Part shown: one piece after another, positions 21,907 to 28,570 of the stretch
Layout: each line of letters opens with the position of its first letter
Position numbering within the stretch: position 1 is the stretch's first letter
Assembly (NCBI RefSeq): GCF_934277605.1
Contig: NZ_CAKQVD010000023.1
Location: 1-28,570 of the forward strand
DNA length: 28,570 nucleotides
Direction of reading: 5' to 3'
DNA from: an uncultured Anaerotignum sp.
Lineage (GTDB): Bacteria; Bacillota; Clostridia; Lachnospirales; Anaerotignaceae
Program-made: the position numbers and the translations under genes
The notes under the pieces: model-generated
Databases searched by the model: none
What the model was told of the DNA's origin: nothing
The model's input: the letters and a program-made list of their open reading frames with translations, nothing else

Positions 21907-23817
21907 ATGGGAGACATGGTTTTATTAACGGCAGAAAATATCAGAAAAAGCTACGGCACAAGAATTATTTTTGATGATATTTCCTTCAGTATCCATGAGG
22001 GAGATAAAATCGGGGTGATTGGCGTCAACGGAACGGGGAAATCCACCCTGCTGAAAATCATCGCGGGGGTTGACCAAGCCGACAGCGGCACGATTATCAC
22101 AATGAACGGGATACGAATCGGCTATCTTTCCCAAAGCCCTGTTTTTGTTGCCGGCACAACGGTGCTGCAGCAGGTGTTCCGTGGGGAAAATCCGCAGCTT
22201 GCTTTGGTGCGGGAATATGAGGAGACAATGGCGGCACTTGCCAAAACACCTGAGGACACAGGGCTTGTGAAGCGGGCGGCAGAGCTTGCGGAGCAGATGG
22301 ACAAGGCAGAGGCGTGGTCACTGGAGAGCGAGGCGAAAACCATTCTCACAAAGCTTGGGATTTCTGATTTTGCACAGACAGTGGAGACGCTTTCGGGCGG
22401 GCAGAAAAAGCGTGTGGCGTTGGCGGCGGCATTGATTGCCCCTGTGGATTTGCTGATTTTGGATGAGCCGACCAACCACATTGATAATGATACGGTGGAT
22501 TGGCTGGAAAAGCATTTGGAGAAATATTCCAAGGCACTTTTGATGGTTACGCATGACCGCTATTTCCTTGACCGTGTGGCAAATCGTACCTTGGAATTGG
22601 AGAAGGGCAGGCTGTATTCCTATCAGGCGAATTATTCCAAATATCTGGAAATGAAGGCGGAGAGAGAGGAGCTGATTGCGGCAGGCGAGCGTAAGCGGCA
22701 GAATTTCCTGCGGACAGAGCTGGAATGGGTACGCAGAGGGGCACAGGCGAGAAGCACCAAGCAAAAGGCAAGATTGCAGCGGTTTGAGGAGATTTCCGCC
22801 ATGCGTGCGCCGGAGGAAAAGCAGAGCGTGGAGATTTCCTCTGTTGGCAGCCGCTTGGGAAAAAAGACGATTGCACTGCGAAACGTGTGCAAGGCGTATG
22901 ACGGGAAAACCTATATCAAGGATTTCAGCTATATCATTTTGCGGGATGACCGTGTGGGCATCATTGGGGACAACGGCTGCGGAAAATCCACACTGCTCAA
23001 CATCATGGCGGGCAGATTGCAGGCAGACAGCGGCGAGGTGGAGCAGGGCGAAACCGTAAAAATCGGCGTTTTTGCACAGGAAAATGTGGATATGGAGGAA
23101 AACCAGCGTGTGATTGATTATATCCGAGAGGAAGCGGAGGTAATCCGCACGGCAGACGGAAATATTACGGCATCGCAAATGCTTGACCGCTTTTTATTTC
23201 CCCCTGCCATGCAAAGAGGCCCGATTTCCGTGCTTTCCGGCGGGGAAAGACGGAGGCTGTATCTTTGCCGTGTGCTGATGGGCGCACCGAATATTCTTTT
23301 TTTGGATGAGCCGACAAATGATTTGGATATTGAAACACTGATGATTTTGGAGGATTACTTAGAGCATTTCAACGGAGCGGTGGTTGCTGTTTCGCATGAC
23401 AGATATTTTCTGGACAAGACCATGGGGCGTATTTTCGCCTTTATCGGCAATGGGAGCATCAAGCAGTATGAGGGCGGCTATTCCGATTGCAAGGCGGCAA
23501 GGGAAAAGGAAATGCCTGCGGTGACGGAAAAGACGGTTAAGGCCAAGAAGGAGGAGCCGCAGAAGGAAAAAGCACCGCTGAAGAAAATGAGCTATAAGGA
23601 CCAAAGGGAATATGACACCATTGGGGACGAGATTGCCAAGCTGGAGGAGCGGATTGCCAAGGCGGATGCGGATATGGCGGCGTGCGCAACGGATTTTACC
23701 CGCCTGCAAGAGCTTTCCGCAGAGAAGGAGACACTGGAGGCCAAGCTGGAGGAGAGAATGGAGCGCTGGATGGAGCTGAGCGAATTGGCGGAGGAAATCG
23801 AAAGAAACAAAGGCTGA
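21907..23817 (+). CDS. ABC-F family ATPase (Uup/YfmR-like)
   Basis: ABC-F proteins are cytoplasmic twin ATPases that act on the ribosome, not transporters. Both nucleotide-binding domains are complete: Walker A GVNGTGKST and GDNGCGKST, signatures LSGGQKKR and LSGGERRR, Walker B LLILDEPTNHID and ILFLDEPTNDLD. The inter-domain linker (about 240-310) is rich in Arg and Glu (ELEWVRRGAQARSTKQKAR), the region that contacts tRNA in the family. A C-terminal coiled coil (about 545-636) groups it with Uup and Bacillus YfmR rather than with antibiotic-resistance ABC-Fs. At 636 aa it matches Uup. ATG 21907 follows GAAAGAAGG. No membrane segment. Confidence 0.93.
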   Translation: MGDMVLLTAENIRKSYGTRIIFDDISFSIHEGDKIGVIGVNGTGKSTLLKIIAGVDQADSGTIITMNGIRIGYLSQSPVFVAGTTVLQQVFRGENPQLALVREYEETMAALAKTPEDTGLVKRAAELAEQMDKAEAWSLESEAKTILTKLGISDFAQTVETLSGGQKKRVALAAALIAPVDLLILDEPTNHIDNDTVDWLEKHLEKYSKALLMVTHDRYFLDRVANRTLELEKGRLYSYQANYSKYLEMKAEREELIAAGERKRQNFLRTELEWVRRGAQARSTKQKARLQRFEEISAMRAPEEKQSVEISSVGSRLGKKTIALRNVCKAYDGKTYIKDFSYIILRDDRVGIIGDNGCGKSTLLNIMAGRLQADSGEVEQGETVKIGVFAQENVDMEENQRVIDYIREEAEVIRTADGNITASQMLDRFLFPPAMQRGPISVLSGGERRRLYLCRVLMGAPNILFLDEPTNDLDIETLMILEDYLEHFNGAVVAVSHDRYFLDKTMGRIFAFIGNGSIKQYEGGYSDCKAAREKEMPAVTEKTVKAKKEEPQKEKAPLKKMSYKDQREYDTIGDEIAKLEERIAKADADMAACATDFTRLQELSAEKETLEAKLEERMERWMELSELAEEIERNKG

Positions 23818-23823
23818 GGCTCG

Positions 23824-23846
23824 GCTCTTGCAAAAAGAGCGTTTTT
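23824..23846 (+). terminator. Intrinsic terminator after the ABC-F gene
   Basis: GCTCTT (23824-23829) pairs with AAGAGC (23835-23840) across a 5-base loop and is followed by GTTTTT. The stem is short but well placed, just after the stop codon. Confidence 0.6.
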
Positions 23847-23922
23847 ATAGTAAACTATTCAGATATTGAAAAAAGCAGGAAAGTGAAAAAAGCATTTTGA
23901 AGATTTGGAGAGTGATGACCGT

Positions 23923-25164
23923 ATGGACGGCAGTCCAGTGTTAATTGGCTTATTGATTTTTTTGGTATGTTGTTCTGCGTTTTTTTCCGCATCGGAAACA
24001 GCGCTGACCTCCCTCAGCAAAATTCGTCTGCGCAACATGGTGGAGGAGAATGTAAAAAATGCGGACCTGATTATGCGGCTTTTGGAGGACCCGAACCGCC
24101 TGCTCAGCTCCATTTTGGTTGGCAATAACCTTGTAAACAACGGCGCTTCTGCCTTGACAACTGCCTTGGCGATTCAGATTTTTCGGGGCAATTCCGGCGG
24201 TGCGGGGGTTGCGACCATCGTGATTACCGTAGTCATTTTGATTTTTGGGGAGATTACGCCGAAAACCATTGCGGCGCAAAAGGCGGAGAAGGTTGCCCTT
24301 TTGGTTGTAAAAATCATTGCTTTGTGCGTATGGCTGTTCCGTCCGGTTGTGGCTGTGCTGAATGTGGTAACAGGCGGGCTGATTCGTCTGTTGGGGTGCA
24401 ACCCGAATGAAAAGGCACCGCTGATTACAGAGGCAGAGCTGAAAACCATGGTGAATGTCAGCCATGAGGAGGGCGTTTTGGAGCTGGATGAAAGAACCAT
24501 GATTAACAATGTGTTTGATTTTGGGGATTCCAAGGCGAAGGATGTTATGACGCCCAGAACGGATATTGTTGCCGTCCCCCTGGATGTGACCTATGGGGAA
24601 TATGTCCGCTTGGTGCAGGAGGAGGGCTTCTCTCGTATGCCTGTTTACAATGAGGACTTGGACGATATTGTCGGGATTTTGTATGTGAAGGATATTTTCT
24701 TCTTGAATGAGGAAACCTTTTCTGCGGAAAAATATATGCGTGAACCGTTTTTTACTTATGAAAGCAAGCCCTTGGACGAGCTTTTGGCGGAGCTGAAAAA
24801 CAGCCGATTGGCAGTTGCGATTGTTTTGGATGAATACGGCGGCACCTCGGGGATGATTACGACAGAGGATATTGTTGAGGAAATTGTCGGGGAAATCGGC
24901 GATGAATATGATGACGAGGAGGACGAAATCGAGGTCATCAAGGACAATGAATTTGTGGTGGACGGCAGCACCCGTCTGGAGGATTTCAATGAAATTGTCG
25001 GCACCGATTTGGAAAGCGAAGAGGTGGATACCATTGCGGGCTATATCCTGCAGCTTTTGGGGAATTTCCCTGAAAAAGGACAGACGATTGAAACGGATGG
25101 TCTGCGGATTGTTGTCGAGGAAATGGATAAAAACAGAATTGAAAAGGTTAGAGTGTATAAATAA
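23923..25164 (+). CDS. CNNM/CorC-type transporter (HlyC/CorC family, DUF21 plus CBS pair)
   Basis: A 413-aa membrane protein of the family linked to Mg2+ or other divalent cation export. The N-terminal CNNM (DUF21) domain has about three to four membrane segments with the marks FFSASETALTS and FGEITPKTIAAQ. Next come two CBS domains (about 195-325, with VMTPRTDIVAVP, FSRMPVYNEDLDDIVGILYVKD and VLDEYGGTSGMITTEDIVEEIVGEI) and a CorC/HlyC C-terminal domain (about 335-413). ATG 23923 is preferred over TTG 23905, which lacks a ribosome binding site; GGAGAG lies 10 bases before the ATG. Calling such proteins hemolysins is historical and not supported here. Confidence 0.93.
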   Translation: MDGSPVLIGLLIFLVCCSAFFSASETALTSLSKIRLRNMVEENVKNADLIMRLLEDPNRLLSSILVGNNLVNNGASALTTALAIQIFRGNSGGAGVATIVITVVILIFGEITPKTIAAQKAEKVALLVVKIIALCVWLFRPVVAVLNVVTGGLIRLLGCNPNEKAPLITEAELKTMVNVSHEEGVLELDERTMINNVFDFGDSKAKDVMTPRTDIVAVPLDVTYGEYVRLVQEEGFSRMPVYNEDLDDIVGILYVKDIFFLNEETFSAEKYMREPFFTYESKPLDELLAELKNSRLAVAIVLDEYGGTSGMITTEDIVEEIVGEIGDEYDDEEDEIEVIKDNEFVVDGSTRLEDFNEIVGTDLESEEVDTIAGYILQLLGNFPEKGQTIETDGLRIVVEEMDKNRIEKVRVYK

Positions 25165-25168
25165 GAAG

Positions 25169-25199
25169 GAAACGGCGTATCCATCGGATACGCCGTTTC
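25169..25199 (+). terminator. Perfect 14-bp hairpin after the CNNM gene, without T run
   Basis: GAAACGGCGTATCC pairs perfectly with its complement across the 3-base loop ATC (25183-25185). It begins 4 bases after the stop codon, as a terminator would, but the sequence that follows is the repeat element rather than a T run. Confidence 0.65.
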
Positions 25200-25576
25200 A
25201 GACTATAGACAAAGTAATTTTTGAGGTAGCGGAAGGGCTTGGGAAACAAACTGTTCATTACTTTGCTACGCAAAGCAGGCTTCGCCTGACGCCCCTTCTT
25301 GGGCGGTAAGTAGTTTCCCAAATGGAATCCGCAGTCGGCGTGGCAGTTTGCTGACAAACCAACCCAAGGGGCTGCTGCTATGCAGTGCCAGTATTTTCCG
25401 ACGAGGAAAATAGTAATGCACGGGGAAGATATACCCCGCCGCTATAGGTGGCTTTGCGAAGCAAAGTGCTGACAAGGTTTCGAGGCTTTTAAGCTGATGG
25501 AACTCGTTTGTTTATTCCTCTGTCTTGCAAGTCGAAATCCTGATTTCGACTTAGGTGTCGACTTTGTCGACACCTT
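25200..25576 (-). repeat. Palindromic repeat element, copy 2 (long form, about 377 bp, inverted)
   Basis: This has the same organisation as 8892-9099 read from the other strand. Conserved blocks are 25477-25526, 25313-25338 and 25198-25247, and the end hairpins GGTGTCGAC/GTCGACACC (25554-25574) and the 11-bp AAGTCGAAATC stem (25529-25552) are conserved too. Between the blocks it carries extra hairpins missing from copy 1, for example CTTTGC/GCAAAG (25261-25275), CAGGC/GCCTG (25276-25288), TATTTTCC/GGAAAATA (25392-25412) and a second CTTTGC/GCAAAG (near 25452-25466). There is no convincing ORF and no terminal inverted repeat. It fills most of the 448-base gap between the CNNM gene and the kinase-like gene. 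Confidence 0.85.
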
Positions 25577-25577
25577 G

Positions 25578-25605
25578 AGCAACCAAGAAGTGGGTGCTTT
25601 TTTTT
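25578..25605 (+). terminator. Terminator-like hairpin at the outer end of repeat copy 2
   Basis: AGCAACC (25578-25584) pairs with GGGTGCT (25592-25598) with one mismatch, followed by T8. It points along the + strand and may end transcription entering from the CNNM gene through the repeat. It abuts the element directly. Confidence 0.55.
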
Positions 25606-25612
25606 ATCGCTT

Positions 25613-26215
25613 TTATCGCAGAGAAACGTAGGTTTTGATTACCTCAACGATTTTGTCCAAATCCATTCTGGAGGTGTTCAAAATGAGGTCATAATTTTCT
25701 GCCTTGCCCCATTTTCTGCCTGTGAAATAGTTGTAGTAATTTGCACGGCGCTTATCGGTTTTGATTACCATGGATTCTGCGCCCTGTGCCTCATGGTGAT
25801 AGGTCTGGATGGCTCGTGCAACTCTGTCGGATAAATCCGCCTGCAAAAAGATGTTAATGCAGTTGGGGTTTTCGGAAAGTACATAGTCAGCGGAACGCCC
25901 GACGATTACGCAGGGACCTGCCTCGGCAACCTCCTTGATAACCTGAGACTGCACCAGAAAGATTTTTTCATTCAAGGGCAGGCCGACAGAATCAATGCTG
26001 GGTGTCAGAGAGGTCAGAGAGAAAAACAGATTGCCGACGGAGGTTTTTTCCGCATCCTTAAAGCATTCCACGGAAAGCCCTGTTTTTTCTGCTGCCAGGG
26101 TAATCAGTTCGTTATCATAAAAGGGAATCCCGAGGGCATCTGCCAGCTTTTTGCCGACAATGCGGCCGCCGCTGCCATATTGACGGCTGATGGTGATGAT
26201 TTTATTCTGTTTCAT
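25613..26215 (-). CDS. Cytidylate kinase-like family protein
   Basis: The 200-aa P-loop protein resembles PF13189 (cytidylate kinase-like). The start ITISRQYGSGGRIVGKKLADALGIPFYD is characteristic: the phosphate-binding loop reads GSGGRIVGK in place of a classical Walker A. A later VIVGRSADYVL and Arg-rich stretch DKRRANYYNYFTGRKWG would form the substrate and lid region. It is distinct from the housekeeping Cmk, and its true substrate is not established. The ATG at 26215 has AAGGAG upstream. It is a single gene transcribed away from aspS. Confidence 0.88.
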   Translation of the reverse strand: MKQNKIITISRQYGSGGRIVGKKLADALGIPFYDNELITLAAEKTGLSVECFKDAEKTSVGNLFFSLTSLTPSIDSVGLPLNEKIFLVQSQVIKEVAEAGPCVIVGRSADYVLSENPNCINIFLQADLSDRVARAIQTYHHEAQGAESMVIKTDKRRANYYNYFTGRKWGKAENYDLILNTSRMDLDKIVEVIKTYVSLR

Positions 26216-26276
26216 GGTAACAACTCCTTATCATTCAGAAATCAAATTTCTGTAGAATTTATTTTCGTATTTTTCC

Positions 26277-26305
26277 ATTATACCGCTTTTCCCCAAAAGT
26301 GACAA
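26277..26305 (-). promoter_or_regulatory. Sigma-A-type promoter for the cytidylate kinase-like gene
   Basis: On the - strand, TTGTCA (26300-26305) and a perfect TATAAT (26277-26282) are 17 bases apart. The leader of about 55 bases carries a 7-bp hairpin CAGAAAT/ATTTCTG (26236-26252) just before the ribosome binding site. Confidence 0.85.
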
Positions 26306-26349
26306 GCGAAGATTTTTTCATGGAAAATCAGCTTTTTTCCGCTTGCAAC

Positions 26350-26378
26350 TTTACTTTTTCGGGAAAAGTGTTTATGAT
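26350..26378 (+). promoter_or_regulatory. Promoter for aspS
   Basis: TTTACT (26350-26355) and TATGAT (26373-26378) are 17 bases apart. The leader would be only about 55 bases, too short for a T-box riboswitch, and I see none. Confidence 0.6.
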
Positions 26379-26441
26379 ATTAAAGATGGACTATTTTGTA
26401 GTACAAAAAAATATCAGATAAAAAAGTAAGGAGATAGAAAC

Positions 26442-28247
26442 ATGGGTGAAGCGTTAACAGGTTTAAAAAGAAGCTGTATGTGCTGCAACGTGAATGAAAA
26501 CATGATTGGGCAGGAGGTCACAGTCATGGGCTGGGTGCAGCGTCGCCGTGACTTAGGTCAGTTGATTTTTATTGCACTGAGAGATAAAACAGGCTTGGTG
26601 CAGATTGCGATTGACGGCAACACAGCAGAAAAGGATTTGTTTGCAAAGGCGGAAACCGTCCGCAGTGAATATGTGCTGGCAGTCAAGGGCTTGGTTGCCG
26701 CAAGAGAAGAGGGCAACATCAACCCCAACATGAAAACAGGGAAAATCGAGATTATTGCAAAGGAGCTGCGCATCCTTTCCGAATCCGAAACAACACCCTT
26801 TCAGATTGAGGACAACATCACCGTAAAGGATGATTTGCGTCTGAAATATCGTTATCTGGATTTGAGAAGACCTTCTCAGCTGAAGAATCTGGTGCTGCGC
26901 CATAAGGTTGTGCAGGTTATGAGAAACTTCTTGGATCAGGAGGGCTTCTTGGAAATCGAAACCCCCGTTCTTGGCAAATCCACACCCGAGGGCGCAAGAG
27001 ACTACCTCGTACCCTCCCGTGTGCATCCCGGAAATTTCTATGGTCTGCCGCAGTCTCCGCAGCTGTATAAGCAGCTTTTGATGGTTTCCGGCATGGATAG
27101 ATATTATCAGGTGGCAAAATGCTTCCGTGATGAGGATTTGCGTGCAGACAGACAGCCCGAATTCACACAGGTGGATATGGAGCTTTCCTTCGTGGATATT
27201 GAAGATATCATGGATATCAACGAAAGAATGATGCAGAAGGTGTTTAAGGACCTGATGAACGTGGAAATTAAGCTGCCCCTGCCCAGAATGACCTATGCGG
27301 AGGCGATGGAACGCTTTGGCTCCGATAAGCCCGATGTACGCTTTGGCATGGAGCTGAAAAATATTTCCGATGTTGTAGCAGGTACAGAATTTGTGGTGTT
27401 CAAATCCGCTCTGGAAAACGGCGGCAGTGTGCGTGCCATCAATGCAAAGGGCTGTGGTTCCTTCCCCAGAAAGAAAATAGATTCCCTGGTTGAATTTGTA
27501 AAAACATATAAGGCGAAGGGCTTGGCTTGGATTGTGATAAACGCAGACGGCACCATCAAGTCTCAGATTGCAAAATTCTTCACACCCGAAAAAATGCAGG
27601 AAATCGTGGACGCTATGGATGGTCAGCCCGGCGACCTGATTCTCATTTGCGCAGATAAGGATCAGGTTGTATTCGATTCCTTGGGCGCACTGCGTGTAGA
27701 GCTGAGCAAAATGCTGGAGCTGACAAAGCCCGATGATTTTGCTTTCCTCTGGATTACGGAATTTCCTATGCTGGAGTGGGATGAGGAGGAAAACAGATAT
27801 GTGGCGGTCCACCATCCGTTCACCGCTCCCATGGATGAGGATTTGGAATTGATTGATACCAACCCCGGTGCAGTGCGTGCAAAGGCGTATGACATCGTTC
27901 TGAACGGCTATGAGCTGGGGGGCGGCTCCATCAGAATCCACCGCAGAGATATCCAGAAAAAGATGTTTGAGCTGCTTGGCTTCAGCGATGAGGATGCACA
28001 GGAACGCTTCGGTTTCCTTCTGGATGCCTTCAAATATGGCGTGCCCCCTCATGGCGGTCTTGCCTTCGGTCTGGATAGAATCATCATGCTGATGAGCAAT
28101 GCGCCCAGTATCCGTGACGTAATTGCCTTCCCGAAGGTAAAGGATGCTTCCTGCCCGATGACAGATGCACCCGGCGTTGTGGATGAAAAGCAGTTGGATG
28201 AATTGGGAATTGCAATCAAAGCAGCCGAGGAAACGACAGAAGAATAA
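26442..28247 (+). CDS. aspS: Aspartyl-tRNA synthetase
   Basis: A class II synthetase charging tRNA-Asp, 601 aa, the bacterial type. The N-terminal anticodon-binding OB fold has GWVQRRRDLGQLIF; class II motif 2 is FRDEDLRADRQPEFTQ; a GAD insertion domain lies in the middle (about 285-420); and motif 3 is GLAFGLDRIIML. Leu38 in RRRDLG is the residue usual in discriminating enzymes; non-discriminating ones commonly have His there. I therefore infer that it charges tRNA-Asp only, though one residue is weak proof. ATG 26442 follows TAAGGAG with 9-base spacing. It is a single gene with its own promoter and terminator. Confidence 0.98.
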   Translation: MGEALTGLKRSCMCCNVNENMIGQEVTVMGWVQRRRDLGQLIFIALRDKTGLVQIAIDGNTAEKDLFAKAETVRSEYVLAVKGLVAAREEGNINPNMKTGKIEIIAKELRILSESETTPFQIEDNITVKDDLRLKYRYLDLRRPSQLKNLVLRHKVVQVMRNFLDQEGFLEIETPVLGKSTPEGARDYLVPSRVHPGNFYGLPQSPQLYKQLLMVSGMDRYYQVAKCFRDEDLRADRQPEFTQVDMELSFVDIEDIMDINERMMQKVFKDLMNVEIKLPLPRMTYAEAMERFGSDKPDVRFGMELKNISDVVAGTEFVVFKSALENGGSVRAINAKGCGSFPRKKIDSLVEFVKTYKAKGLAWIVINADGTIKSQIAKFFTPEKMQEIVDAMDGQPGDLILICADKDQVVFDSLGALRVELSKMLELTKPDDFAFLWITEFPMLEWDEEENRYVAVHHPFTAPMDEDLELIDTNPGAVRAKAYDIVLNGYELGGGSIRIHRRDIQKKMFELLGFSDEDAQERFGFLLDAFKYGVPPHGGLAFGLDRIIMLMSNAPSIRDVIAFPKVKDASCPMTDAPGVVDEKQLDELGIAIKAAEETTEE

Positions 28248-28264
28248 TGAAAGAAAAGCAGGAA

Positions 28265-28297
28265 AAAGGCGGAGTTTTGGCTTCGCCTTTCTTTTTT
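28265..28297 (+). terminator. Intrinsic terminator after aspS
   Basis: A 10-bp stem (28265-28274 with 28281-28290, one wobble) has a 6-base loop and is followed by CTTTTTT. It starts 17 bases after the aspS stop. Confidence 0.85.
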
Positions 28298-28331
28298 GAC
28301 AGAAAAAGATTGAAAAAGATAAAATTTTCTC

Positions 28332-28360
28332 TTGACATTTTCTCAAAAATGTAAGAAAAT
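28332..28360 (+). promoter_or_regulatory. Promoter for tRNA-Pro
   Basis: A perfect -35 TTGACA (28332-28337) is followed after 17 bases by GAAAAT (28355-28360), a moderate -10. The tRNA begins about 20 bases further on. The -35 is firm; the exact -10 is less so. Confidence 0.55.
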
Positions 28361-28379
28361 AGCTATGTTATACATTTAT

Positions 28380-28453
28380 CGGTGCGTGGCCCAGCTTGGT
28401 AGGGCGCAGCGTTCGGGTCGCTGAGGTCGCAAGTTCAAATCTTGTCGCACCGA
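28380..28453 (+). tRNA. tRNA-Pro (anticodon CGG)
   Basis: This is a 74-nt cloverleaf. The acceptor stem CGGTGCG pairs with CGCACCG, with discriminator A at 28453. The anticodon stem CAGCG/CGCTG closes the loop TTCGGGT with anticodon CGG at 28414-28416, reading CCG. The T arm carries GTTCAAAT. The C1-G72 pair is typical of bacterial tRNA-Pro. The CCA end is not encoded and must be added. Confidence 0.95.
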
Positions 28454-28481
28454 GTTCAAAAAGCCTTGAAGGGCAAAAAAG

Positions 28482-28514
28482 GAAGTACTCTCTTTTGAGG
28501 GTGCTTCTTTTTTT
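28482..28514 (+). terminator. Intrinsic terminator after tRNA-Pro
   Basis: GAAGTACTCTC (28482-28492) pairs with GAGGGTGCTTC (28497-28507), with two G-T wobbles, a TTTT loop and T7 after it. It lies 28 bases after the tRNA. Confidence 0.88.
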
Positions 28515-28543
28515 GCTTTTTTCGGGTAAGCGGCGAAAAAAGC
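28515..28543. repeat. Second perfect hairpin beyond the tRNA terminator
   Basis: GCTTTTTTCG (28515-28524) pairs perfectly with CGAAAAAAGC (28534-28543) across a 9-base loop. On the - strand it is followed by AAAAAA rather than U, so its role is unclear. It may be a backup terminator or the edge of something outside the window. Confidence 0.45.
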
Positions 28544-28570
28544 CTGCAATTATAAGAAAAGCACACCCTT

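Noticed and set aside
26380..26441. T-box riboswitch upstream of aspS
   Set aside because: The leader is only about 55 bases, without a terminator/antiterminator pair or T-box motif.
26553..28346. 597-aa open frame antisense to aspS
   Set aside because: It lies wholly over aspS, whose protein is unmistakable. The antisense translation is rich in His, Cys and Phe with no domain, as expected from a complementary strand shadow.

Overview
The window looks like a chromosomal segment of a moderate-GC Clostridia (Firmicutes/Bacillota) genome, most likely Lachnospirales or a close relative. This is an inference from gene content: AddB with an Fe-S nuclease domain, RNase Y, an L27 with a cleavable leader beside Prp, a YfmF/YfmH M16 pair, a SpoIVFA-like M23 protein, strong AGGAGG ribosome binding sites and frequent GTG/TTG starts. 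I see no phage, plasmid, transposase or CRISPR.

Layout. 96-3494 (-) is addB, ending at a bidirectional terminator. 3623-4877 (+) holds a degenerate FMN-binding-like membrane protein and an M23/LytM protein resembling SpoIVFA whose reading frame is split at 4427-4431. 4920-5071 is a non-coding block of consecutive hairpins. 5220-8422 encodes two RNA-turnover enzymes, RNase G (rng) and RNase Y (rny), each with its own promoter. 8498-10650 is an accessory stretch: five small proteins I cannot assign and a palindrome-rich repeat flanked by 25-bp direct duplications of a terminator. 10759-13638 is recX with a large TPR protein. 13769-16210 is the conserved rplU-prp-rpmA cluster followed by obgE. 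16339-18123 (-) is an FAD-dependent reductase plus a YczE-type membrane protein. 18326-20774 is an M16 peptidase pair. 21020-25164 is lgt, an ABC-F ATPase and a CNNM/CorC-type transporter. 25200-25576 is a second, longer and inverted copy of the palindromic repeat. 25613-26215 (-) is a cytidylate-kinase-like protein. 26442-28247 is aspS, and 28380-28453 is tRNA-Pro(CGG).

How it works together. Most of the window is housekeeping: recombination (AddB, RecX), RNA decay (RNase G, RNase Y), ribosome production (L21, Prp, L27, Obg, AspRS, ABC-F, tRNA-Pro) and envelope functions (Lgt, M23, M16 pair, CNNM). Many transcription units are closed by a clear intrinsic terminator, and several start at a recognisable sigma-A-type promoter.

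The strongest candidate for something undescribed is the repeat family at 8892-9099 and 25200-25576. It has three conserved blocks, is almost entirely made of perfect hairpins, has no ORF and no terminal inverted repeats, and in both copies it abuts hairpins at each end. Other points worth checking are the possible AUU start of rny and the split M23 gene.
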